Below are positions 34,356-41,183 of a stretch of DNA of 41,183 nucleotides, piece after piece. A program made the position numbers and the translations under genes. The notes beneath the pieces are model-generated. The model ran no database searches. It worked only from the letters and a program-made list of their open reading frames with translations, and was not told the origin of the DNA. The stretch is from Microbacteriaceae bacterium PS02332. Lineage in GTDB: Bacteria > Actinomycetota > Actinomycetes > Actinomycetales > Microbacteriaceae. Where the stretch lies: assembly GCA_029959645.1 (NCBI GenBank), contig JASCOJ010000009.1, positions 1-41,183 of the forward strand, read 5' to 3'. Each line of letters starts with the position of its first letter. Position 1 is the stretch's first letter.

Positions 34356-35455
34356 TCGCGCTCCTCGTCGCCGGCGCTGTGTCGCTGGTGTTCACACTGC
34401 TGCTCACGCCGCTGTTCATCCGGCTCTTCCACCGCCTCGGGTGGGGCCAGTTCATCCGTGACGACGGCCCGAAGTCGCACCACACGAAGCGCGGCACCGC
34501 GACCATGGGTGGCATCGTGCTCATCCTCGGCGCGGTCATCGGGTACTTCGTCGGGCACCTCGTCGGGCGGGACTCGGTCACGCTCTCCGGCCTGCTCGTG
34601 CTGTTCCTCATGGTCGGGCTCGGCTTCGTCGGCTTCATCGACGACTTCCTCAAGGTCCGGCGTCAGCGGAGCCTCGGGCTCGGCGGCTGGGCCAAGGTGC
34701 TCGGCCAGGTGATCGTCGGCGTCGTCTTCGCGACGATCGCACTCGTGGTGCCCACCTCGAGCGGCAAGCCCCCGGCGTCGACCATGGTGTCCGCGATCCG
34801 GGACATCCCGTGGCTCGACTTCATGGCACTCGGCACCGTGATCGGCACCGTGCTGTTCCTCGCGTGGATCGTGCTGCTCACCGTCTCGACCTCGAACGGC
34901 GTGAACGTGGCGGACGGCCTCGACGGCCTGGCCACCGGGTCGAGCATCCTCGCGATCGGCTCGTACGTCATCATCGGCTTCTGGCAGTCGAACCAGGCCT
35001 GTGGCGGGGCGCGGATCGACAGCGACACGGCCCACGCCTGCTACACCGTCACGAACCCGCTCGACCTCGCGGTCGTCGCGGCGGCCGTCTGCGGTGGCCT
35101 CATCGGCTTCCTCTGGTACAACACGTCGCCGGCGCAGATCTTCCTCGGCGACACCGGTTCGCTCGGCCTCGGCGGCGCCCTCGCCGGGCTGGCGATCCTG
35201 AGCCGGACCGAGCTGCTGCTCATCCTCATCGGTGGGCTCTTCTTCATCGTGACCGGCTCGGTCATCCTGCAGCGGGCGTACTTCAAGATCACGCACGGCA
35301 AGCGCATCTTCCGGATGAGCCCCCTGCACCACCACTTCGAGCTCAAGGGCTGGGCCGAGGTGACCGTCGTCGTCCGGTTCTGGATCATCGCGGGGCTCTG
35401 CGTCGCGGCCGGGGTCGGGCTGTTCTACCTGGAATGGATCGCACGAGTCCAATGA
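34352..35455 (+). CDS. mraY: phospho-N-acetylmuramoyl-pentapeptide transferase
   Basis: A 367-residue integral membrane enzyme with about ten helices that transfers phospho-MurNAc-pentapeptide to undecaprenyl phosphate, making lipid I. Catalytic motifs: FIDDFLKV (D97, D98), [10 protein letters not shown] (185-194), [12 protein letters not shown] (D267) and HHHFELKGW (326-334). A periplasmic loop with two cysteines in [14 protein letters not shown] (about 217-230) could hold a disulfide. The start overlaps the murF stop (ATGA), and its stop overlaps murD the same way. Confidence 0.98.
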   Translation: MIALLVAGAVSLVFTLLLTPLFIRLFHRLGWGQFIRDDGPKSHHTKRGTATMGGIVLILGAVIGYFVGHLVGRDSVTLSGLLVLFLMVGLGFVGFIDDFLKVRRQRSLGLGGWAKVLGQVIVGVVFATIALVVPTSSGKPPASTMVSAIRDIPWLDFMALGTVIGTVLFLAWIVLLTVSTSNGVNVADGLDGLATGSSILAIGSYVIIGFWQSNQACGGARIDSDTAHACYTVTNPLDLAVVAAAVCGGLIGFLWYNTSPAQIFLGDTGSLGLGGALAGLAILSRTELLLILIGGLFFIVTGSVILQRAYFKITHGKRIFRMSPLHHHFELKGWAEVTVVVRFWIIAGLCVAAGVGLFYLEWIARVQ

Positions 35456-36981
35456 GCGAACGCCTGAACGGTCTCGACAGTTGGTACGCCGAGGGCTGGA
35501 AGGGACTGCGCGTCGCCGTGCTCGGCCTCGGTGCGACCGGCTTCTCGGTCGCCGACACCCTGGTCGAGCTCGGCAGCGAGGTCGTCGTCTACGCCCCCGA
35601 CGCCCCCGCGGACAGCGTGGAGCTGCTCGACGTCATCGGGGCCCGGTTCGTGCGCACGACGCTCGACACCGTCCCCGAGGAGCTCGTGGCGCAGGCGCCT
35701 GACCTCGTGGTCGTGTCGCCGGGCCTGCCGCCGCACACCGCGACCGTGGTCTGGGCCACCGGTCACAGCACGGTGTGGGGTGACGTCGAACTCGCCTGGC
35801 GCGTGCGTGACAAGGTCGTGCGCGGACCGGTCGCCGCCCCCTGGGTGACGATCACCGGGACGAACGGGAAGACCACCACCACGCAGCTCGCGACCGCCAT
35901 GTTCACCGCCGGCGGCCTCCGAGCCGTGGCGTGCGGGAACATCGGCGTGCCGGTGCTCGACGTCGTGCGCGACCCCGAGGGCTTCGACGTGCTCGTCGTC
36001 GAGCTGTCGAGCCACCAGCTGCACTACCTGCCGACCACCGGCCCCGGCGCCGTGGTGCCGCTCGCCTCGACCTGCCTGAACATCGCCGACGACCACCTGG
36101 AGTGGCACGGGTCGGCCGAGGCGTACCGCGCGGCGAAGGCGAAGGTCTACGAGCGCACGGTGATGGCGTGCGTCTACAACGTCGCCGACGAGGCCACCCG
36201 GCACATGGTCGAGGAGGCCGACGTGGTGGAGGGCTGCCGCGCGGTCGGGTTCACCCTCGGCATCCCCGCGCCGGGTGACCTCGGTCTCGTCGACGACGTC
36301 CTCTGCGACCGGTCCTTCACGGACGACCGCCGGAACAGCGCCCTCGAACTCGCGACCGTCGCCGACCTCGAGTCGGCCGGGCTCGACAGCCCGCACATGA
36401 CCATGAACGTGCTCGCCGCGGCGGCACTCGCCCGGGCGGCCGCGGTCCAGCCGAGTGCGATCCGCAGCGCCGTGCAGGCCTTCCGCCCGGACCACCACCG
36501 CACCGAAGTCGTCGCGACCGCGGACGGGGTCACCTGGGTCGACGACTCGAAGGCGACGAACCCGCACGCCGCGACCGCGTCGCTCTCGGCGTCCGAGCCG
36601 GTCGTCTGGATCGTCGGCGGGCTCTTCAAGGGCGTCGACGTCGACGGGCTCGTCGAGCGCTTCGGTCCCGCGGCGCGTGCCGTCGTCGTGATCGGCACCG
36701 ACCGGACGCCGGTCACCGAGGCATTCGCGCGACACGCGCCGGCGGTGCCGGTGCTGCAGGTCAGCGCGACGGACACTGAGCAGGTCATGCCCGAGGCGGT
36801 CCGGCATGCCGCCTCGGTCGCGCGACCCGGCGACACGGTCCTCCTCGCCCCGGCTGCGGCGTCCTTCGACCAGTTCGTGTCGTACGCCGATCGGGGCGAG
36901 CGCTTCGCGGCGGCGGTCCACGAGCACTTGGGAGGCGACGCCGATGGCGACACCGACGGATCTGCCGGGCAGCGGCCGTAG
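35452..36981 (+). CDS. murD: UDP-N-acetylmuramoyl-L-alanine:D-glutamate ligase
   Basis: A 509-residue cytoplasmic ligase adding D-Glu as second stem residue. N-terminal Rossmann-like domain ([17 protein letters not shown]), ATP loop [10 protein letters not shown] (about 139-148), [20 protein letters not shown] and the C-terminal [10 protein letters not shown] motif are present. The ATG at 35452 overlaps the mraY stop. The final 13 codons overlap the beginning of ftsW by 38 bases, an unusually long overlap in this cluster; the tail ([16 protein letters not shown]) is low-complexity and probably not functional. Confidence 0.97.
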   Translation: MSERLNGLDSWYAEGWKGLRVAVLGLGATGFSVADTLVELGSEVVVYAPDAPADSVELLDVIGARFVRTTLDTVPEELVAQAPDLVVVSPGLPPHTATVVWATGHSTVWGDVELAWRVRDKVVRGPVAAPWVTITGTNGKTTTTQLATAMFTAGGLRAVACGNIGVPVLDVVRDPEGFDVLVVELSSHQLHYLPTTGPGAVVPLASTCLNIADDHLEWHGSAEAYRAAKAKVYERTVMACVYNVADEATRHMVEEADVVEGCRAVGFTLGIPAPGDLGLVDDVLCDRSFTDDRRNSALELATVADLESAGLDSPHMTMNVLAAAALARAAAVQPSAIRSAVQAFRPDHHRTEVVATADGVTWVDDSKATNPHAATASLSASEPVVWIVGGLFKGVDVDGLVERFGPAARAVVVIGTDRTPVTEAFARHAPAVPVLQVSATDTEQVMPEAVRHAASVARPGDTVLLAPAAASFDQFVSYADRGERFAAAVHEHLGGDADGDTDGSAGQRP

Positions 36982-38263
36982 CGCCCGGGCCCGCGCGAGC
37001 GCTACGGGGGCCTCCGTCGGCGCCCGGGCGACGGCCGGTGCCTCCGAGGCCCGCCGCCGGTCGAACGGCGTCGTCGTGGCGGTGAAGAACGTGTTCGTCG
37101 CGGAGTCGACGACGTTCTACACGATCCTCGGCGTCACGCTCTTCCTCGTGGTCTTCGGCGTCGTGATGGTCCTGTCCTCGTCGAGCGTCGAGGAGTACCG
37201 GTACAAGCACGGCTTCTTCGGCGCGTTCGCGAAGCAGGGCCTCTACGCGCTCATCGGGGTCCCGCTCATGCTCGTCGTGAGCCGGCTCCCCGCGGAGTTC
37301 TGGCGTCGCTGGGCGATGCGGATCTTCGCCGCGGGCATCGTGCTGCAGCTCCTCGTGTTCACCCCTATGGGCATCGACGTCCAGGGCAACCGGAACTGGA
37401 TCGGGTTCGCCGGCATCACCGCGCAGCCGTCCGAGGTGCTGAAGCTCGCGCTCGTGCTCGGCATCGGAGCGGTGCTCTACCGCAAGCGCGACAAGCTCCA
37501 CGACTGGCGCGAGGTCTTCATCCCGGTCGGGCTCGCCGCCGCCGTGGCCCTCGGCCTCGTGCTCCTCGGTGGCGACCAGGGCACCGCGATGATCATGATG
37601 ATCCTGGTCCTCGGCGCGCTCTTCGTCGGCGGTGCGCGTCTGCGGCACCTCGGCCTCGGCCTCCTCGCGGTCGCCGTCCTGCTCCCGGTCGTCACGATGG
37701 CCTCGAGTTCGCGTCAGGTGCGCATCAGCGCGTGGCTCTCCGGGTGCACCGACTCGAACCAGGCGCAGGACATCTGCTGGCAGCCGGTGCACGGCATGTG
37801 GGCCCTCGCCTCCGGCGGGGTGTTCGGCGTCGGGCTCGGCAACTCCAAGCTGAAGTGGTCGTGGCTGCCCGAGGCGGACAACGACTACATCTTCGCGATC
37901 GTCGGCGAGGAGCTCGGGCTCATCGGCGCCGTGGTGGTCCTGGCCCTGTTCGTCGTCCTCGCCATCGGGATGATCCGGGTCATCCGCCTGTCGCCAGACC
38001 CCTTCGCCCGCACGGTCACCGGCGGTGTCCTGGCCTGGGTGATCGGCCAGGCACTCGTCAACATCGGGGTCGTCCTCGGGCTGCTCCCGGTGCTCGGTGT
38101 GCCGTTGCCGTTGATCTCCGCCGGTGGTTCGGCGCTCATCATGACCCTCGTCGCGATCGGTGTCGTGCTGTCCTTCGCCCGCGACCTCCCCGGTCGCGCC
38201 GGCGCCGCCGACCCCGCCCGACGGGTCCCGCACCCCGAGGCACGGAACGGAGCCCTGCGGTGA
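36944..38263 (+). CDS. ftsW: FtsW, septal peptidoglycan glycosyltransferase (SEDS family)
   Basis: A 439-residue SEDS polymerase that builds septal glycan strands from lipid II together with FtsI. A long Ala/Arg/Ser-rich cytoplasmic N-terminus (about 1-45) precedes ten or so membrane helices. Family motifs are NRNWIGFAGITAQPSE (the active region before the catalytic loop), GGDQGTAMIM, the large extracytoplasmic loop around HGMWALASGGVFGVGLGNSKLKWSWLPEADNDYIFAIVGEELG, and GVPLPLISAGGSALI. ATG 36944 has GGGAGG 8 bases upstream and lies inside the murD end. Its stop overlaps the murG GTG (GTGA). Confidence 0.96.
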   Translation: MATPTDLPGSGRSARARASATGASVGARATAGASEARRRSNGVVVAVKNVFVAESTTFYTILGVTLFLVVFGVVMVLSSSSVEEYRYKHGFFGAFAKQGLYALIGVPLMLVVSRLPAEFWRRWAMRIFAAGIVLQLLVFTPMGIDVQGNRNWIGFAGITAQPSEVLKLALVLGIGAVLYRKRDKLHDWREVFIPVGLAAAVALGLVLLGGDQGTAMIMMILVLGALFVGGARLRHLGLGLLAVAVLLPVVTMASSSRQVRISAWLSGCTDSNQAQDICWQPVHGMWALASGGVFGVGLGNSKLKWSWLPEADNDYIFAIVGEELGLIGAVVVLALFVVLAIGMIRVIRLSPDPFARTVTGGVLAWVIGQALVNIGVVLGLLPVLGVPLPLISAGGSALIMTLVAIGVVLSFARDLPGRAGAADPARRVPHPEARNGALR

Positions 38264-39357
38264 GCCGCTTCCTCTTCGCCGGCGGCGGGACCGCCGGCCA
38301 CGTCAACCCCCTGCTCGCGGTCGCCGACCGGCTGACGCAGCGGTCGCCCGACGACGAGGTCGTCGTCCTCGGCACGGCCGAAGGGCTCGAGTCGCGGCTC
38401 GTGCCGATGCGCGGCTACGAGCTGCTGACCATCCCGCGGCTGCCCTTCCCGCGGAAGCTGAACCGCGCGGCACTGCGGTTCCCCGGTGCGTTCTGGTCGG
38501 CCGTCCGCCGGACCGAGGCGATCATCCGGGAGCGCGAGATCGAGGTCGTGCTCGGTGTCGGCGGGTACGCCGCCGCACCGGCGTACATCGCCGCGAAGCG
38601 GACCGGCACCCCGATCGTCGTGCACGAGCAGAACGCCAAGCCCGGCCTCGCGAACCGCCTCGCCGCCGTGCTGACGAAGCACGTCGGGGTGACGTTCTCG
38701 AACACCCGGCTGCCGCACTCCCGGGTCGTGGGCATGCCCCTCCGCCGTGAGATCGAGCGTCTCGACCGGCGCGCCGAGCGTGCTGCCGGGTTCGCCGAGT
38801 TCGGGCTGGACCCGGAGCGGCCGGTGCTGCTCGTCACCGGCGGGTCGTCCGGGGCGCGGAGCATCAACCGGACCGTCGCGCAGGCGGCGGCGACCATCGT
38901 CGGCGCCGGCTGGCAGGTCCTGCACGTCGTCGGTGCCGCGTCCGACATCGGTCCGAGTGACATCGACGGGTACGTCGTGTTGCCCTACTGCGACCGCATG
39001 GACCTGGCCTACGCCGCCGCCGACTTCGTCGTCTCGCGGTCCGGGGCCGGCATGGTCTGCGAGCTCACCGCGGTCGGGTTGCCGAGCGTCCTCGTGCCGT
39101 ACCCCGTCGGCAACGGCGAGCAGCGGCACAACGCGCGCGACGTCGTCGCCGCCGGGGGAGCGGTCCTCGTCGCCGACGAGGCGTTCACGCCGGACTGGGT
39201 CACGGCCCAGCTGCTCACCATCCTGGAGGACCGTGCCGGCATCGCCGACATGGCCGTCCGGTCCGGCAGCGTCGGTCACCGCGACGGCGCCGACCGCATG
39301 ACGGAACTCGTCCTCGGCGCAGCCGCCGGGCGCACCAGCACCACGGAGGAAGCATGA
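38260..39357 (+). CDS. murG: lipid II synthase MurG (UDP-GlcNAc transferase)
   Basis: A 365-residue GT28 enzyme on the cytoplasmic membrane face that adds GlcNAc to lipid I. The first glycine-rich loop [12 protein letters not shown] is at the N-terminus; [47 protein letters not shown] and the C-terminal donor-binding [34 protein letters not shown] follow. It starts at the GTG overlapping the ftsW stop, with GGAG about 7 bases upstream. Its stop overlaps the murC ATG (ATGA). Confidence 0.98.
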   Translation: MSRFLFAGGGTAGHVNPLLAVADRLTQRSPDDEVVVLGTAEGLESRLVPMRGYELLTIPRLPFPRKLNRAALRFPGAFWSAVRRTEAIIREREIEVVLGVGGYAAAPAYIAAKRTGTPIVVHEQNAKPGLANRLAAVLTKHVGVTFSNTRLPHSRVVGMPLRREIERLDRRAERAAGFAEFGLDPERPVLLVTGGSSGARSINRTVAQAAATIVGAGWQVLHVVGAASDIGPSDIDGYVVLPYCDRMDLAYAAADFVVSRSGAGMVCELTAVGLPSVLVPYPVGNGEQRHNARDVVAAGGAVLVADEAFTPDWVTAQLLTILEDRAGIADMAVRSGSVGHRDGADRMTELVLGAAAGRTSTTEEA

Positions 39358-40793
39358 CCATCAAGCCGGACCTCACGCAGCCGATCCCGGACGACCTGGG
39401 CACGGTGCACTTCGTCGGCATCGGCGGCTCCGGCATGAGCGGCATCGCCCGGATGTTCCTGGCTGCCGGTCACCGTGTCTCGGGCAGCGACTCCCGGGAG
39501 ACCGCCACGACCGGACTCATGCGCGAGCTCGGTGCGGACGTCCGGATCGGGCACGACGCCGACAACCTCGGCGACGCCGACACGGTCGTGGTCACGAGTG
39601 CCCTCTGGCCGGACAACCCCGAGCTCCTCGAGGCCCGTCGCCGCGGCCTGCCGGTGCTGCACCGGTCGCAGGCCCTCGCCGCCCTCATCGCGTCGCACCG
39701 CCTCGTCGCGGTCGCCGGCGCGCACGGGAAGACCACGTCGACCGGGATGGTCGTGACCGCGCTCGTCGAACTCGGGCTCGACCCGAGCTTCGTCAACGGC
39801 GGCGTCATCCAGTCGCTCGGCACGAGCTCGGCCCCCGGCAGCAGCGACCTCTTCGTCGTCGAGGCGGACGAGTCCGACGGCTCGTTCCTGCTGTACGACG
39901 TCGCGATCGCACTCATCACGAACGTCGACGCCGACCACCTCGACCACTACGGCAGCGAGGAGGCCTTCATCGAGGCCTTCGTCGAGTTCGCCGCGAAGGC
40001 CCGCGAGCGCGTGGTCGTCTCGAGCGACGACGCCGGAGCGGTGCGGGTCACCGAGGGCATCCGGGCCCGCGAGGGCGCACCCGAGATCGTCACCTTCGGC
40101 GAGGCCGAGGACGCCGACGTCCGCATCGAGCGGGTCGTCGAGGGCGCGGGCGTCGCGGTCGACCTGCGCTGGGCCGGGGCGACCCACCACATCGCGCTGC
40201 GCGTCCCCGGTCACCACAACGCCGTGAACGCCGTCGGTGCCTTCGCGGTCCTCGTCGGGCTCGGCATCGCGCCCGATGACGCCGTCCGCGGCATCCAGGC
40301 GTTCGGCGGGACCGAGCGGCGCTTCGAGCTGCACGGCGTCGAGCGCGGCGTGTCCGTCTACGACGACTACGCGCACCACCCCACCGAGGTCGCCGCCGCA
40401 CTGCGCGCCGCGCGGGACGTCGTCGGCGAGGGCCGGGTCATCGCGATCCACCAGCCGCACCTGTACTCCCGGACGCGCCTGATGGCCGCCGACTTCGCCG
40501 CGGTCTACGAGGACCTCGCCGACCACACCGTCGTCCTCGACGTCTACGGCGCTCGGGAGGACCCGGAGCCCGGGGTCACCGGCGCCCTCGTGCAGGAGCG
40601 GTTCGCCGACCAGTCGCGCGTCGACTACCTGCCCGACTGGGCCGAGGCGTCCGCGCGGGCGGCAGCGGTCGCCCGCGAGGGGGACATCGTGATGACCCTC
40701 AGCTGCGGCGACGTCTACCGGATCATCCCGCAGGTGCTCACGGCACTGCACGACGGCCCCGCCACCAGCGAGGCCGAGGTCCCGGCGCGGTGA
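39354..40793 (+). CDS. murC: UDP-N-acetylmuramate:L-alanine (or glycine) ligase
   Basis: A 479-residue ligase adding the first stem residue. [15 protein letters not shown] at the N-terminus, ATP loop [11 protein letters not shown] (about 122-132), [44 protein letters not shown] and QPHLYSRT are all intact. Group B walls often carry glycine at stem position 1; nothing in the sequence here decides between Ala and Gly. The ATG overlaps the murG stop, and the ftsQ GTG overlaps its own stop (GTGA). The length is normal. Confidence 0.98.
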   Translation: MTIKPDLTQPIPDDLGTVHFVGIGGSGMSGIARMFLAAGHRVSGSDSRETATTGLMRELGADVRIGHDADNLGDADTVVVTSALWPDNPELLEARRRGLPVLHRSQALAALIASHRLVAVAGAHGKTTSTGMVVTALVELGLDPSFVNGGVIQSLGTSSAPGSSDLFVVEADESDGSFLLYDVAIALITNVDADHLDHYGSEEAFIEAFVEFAAKARERVVVSSDDAGAVRVTEGIRAREGAPEIVTFGEAEDADVRIERVVEGAGVAVDLRWAGATHHIALRVPGHHNAVNAVGAFAVLVGLGIAPDDAVRGIQAFGGTERRFELHGVERGVSVYDDYAHHPTEVAAALRAARDVVGEGRVIAIHQPHLYSRTRLMAADFAAVYEDLADHTVVLDVYGAREDPEPGVTGALVQERFADQSRVDYLPDWAEASARAAAVAREGDIVMTLSCGDVYRIIPQVLTALHDGPATSEAEVPAR

Positions 40794-41183
40794 AGCGCCC
40801 CGACGGCTTCGACGAGCGTCCGGAGGAGCCGGCCGCCCGGCCCGCCGACGCTGCCGACCGAGCGCGGCGGACGCCCCGGCGCCCCCGCGCCGCAAGCCTG
40901 CGCGCAGCACTCGGCGCGGCGACCGGCCGGGAGGCCCGGAGTGCGTCCGACGCGTCCGTCACCACCGACGCGTCCGTCACCACCGACGCGCCCGGCACCG
41001 CCACGCCCCCTGCCCGCACGACCCGCACACGCCCGGGGGCCGGCCCGGACCGCCTGCCCGACCTGCCCGACCTGCCGGACGTGGACCTCGCGGACGACGA
41101 CCTCGGCGCCGGCGCCGGCGCCGGCCCCGGCGCCCCCGGCCGCGCCGCGGCCGCCCCCCGGGCCCCCGTGCCCGCCGGGCTCG
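40790..41183 (+). CDS. ftsQ: FtsQ, N-terminal part only (cut by window end)
   Basis: An open frame of 131 codons starting at the GTG that overlaps the murC stop and running off the window without a stop. Its place after murC, before an expected ftsZ, identifies it as ftsQ (divisome protein with one membrane helix, POTRA and beta domains). Only a cytoplasmic extension is visible: acidic start ([13 protein letters not shown]), a basic patch ([19 protein letters not shown]), a repeated ASVTTD unit, LPD repeats and Gly/Ala/Pro runs. No membrane helix or POTRA domain is reached, so the identity rests on synteny. The extension is long for FtsQ. Confidence 0.75.
   Translation, partial: MKRPDGFDERPEEPAARPADAADRARRTPRRPRAASLRAALGAATGREARSASDASVTTDASVTTDAPGTATPPARTTRTRPGAGPDRLPDLPDLPDVDLADDDLGAGAGAGPGAPGRAAAAPRAPVPAGL
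40952..40987 (+). repeat. two tandem 18-bp repeats inside the ftsQ extension
   Basis: GCGTCCGTCACCACCGAC at 40952-40969 is repeated exactly at 40970-40987, encoding ASVTTD twice. A second in-frame repeat, three 9-bp LPD units, lies at 41054-41080. Confidence 0.85.

Overview
The window looks like one contig end (or a window cut near it) from a very high-G+C Gram-positive actinobacterium, most likely the family Microbacteriaceae and plausibly Curtobacterium or a close relative. The evidence is the extreme GC bias at third codon positions, many GTG starts, a GarA/OdhI-type FHA protein, a class II DAHP synthase, PASTA-kinase signalling, and an actinobacterial gene order running into the dcw (division and cell wall) cluster. 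A MurE with an atypical amino-acid-specificity motif also fits a lineage with non-diaminopimelate, group B peptidoglycan. Genus assignment is inference; no rRNA is present.

Left part (1-10.2 kb): a damaged-looking poly-C/poly-G contig tip; a membrane-anchored S1C (HtrA-like) protease on the minus strand; two FecCD siderophore-permease subunits without a binding protein or ATPase; then a two-gene unit of a processive GT2 synthase and a secreted GH18 protein with two chitin-binding modules. This synthase/hydrolase pair is the best candidate here for an undescribed polysaccharide system. The GH18 gene runs without a stop into a GarA/OdhI-type FHA gene, probably through a lost base in a G run. 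FHA is followed by two MerR regulators in an order known from mycobacteria (Rv1827-Rv1828-Rv1830), with a 66-codon ORF where the DUF151 nuclease gene would lie.

Middle (10.2-26.6 kb): a REP-like hairpin and a terminator, an orphan ParA, divergent pyruvate carboxylase with coupled peptide deformylase, an isolated 43-aa gene framed by a promoter and a strong terminator, then a block matching the mycobacterial fadD15-aroG-pknL-Rv2175c-idsA2 neighbourhood: long-chain acyl-CoA ligase, ROK glucokinase, PlsC-like acyltransferase, class II DAHP synthase, a four-PASTA Ser/Thr kinase, a triple-LysM muralytic enzyme, an Rv2175c-like regulator, a polyprenyl synthetase and a DUF3040 membrane protein.

Right part (26.6 kb to the end): about 630 bases without a convincing gene, carrying an elaborate array of GTGGAG boxes (including a mirror-image copy 143 bp upstream) before mraZ, then mraZ-rsmH-ftsL-ftsI-murE-murF-mraY-murD-ftsW-murG-murC-ftsQ, all on the plus strand. 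From murE on, the genes overlap by 4 bases or more, so they are probably translationally coupled. ftsQ is cut by the window end inside a repeat-rich N-terminal extension.

Functionally most of the window concerns the cell envelope: precursor synthesis (Mur enzymes, MraY, MurG), septal synthesis (FtsL, FtsI, FtsW, FtsQ), a PASTA kinase with two likely regulatory partners (FHA protein and Rv2175c-like protein), a wall hydrolase, a polyprenyl synthase and a possible exopolysaccharide synthase.
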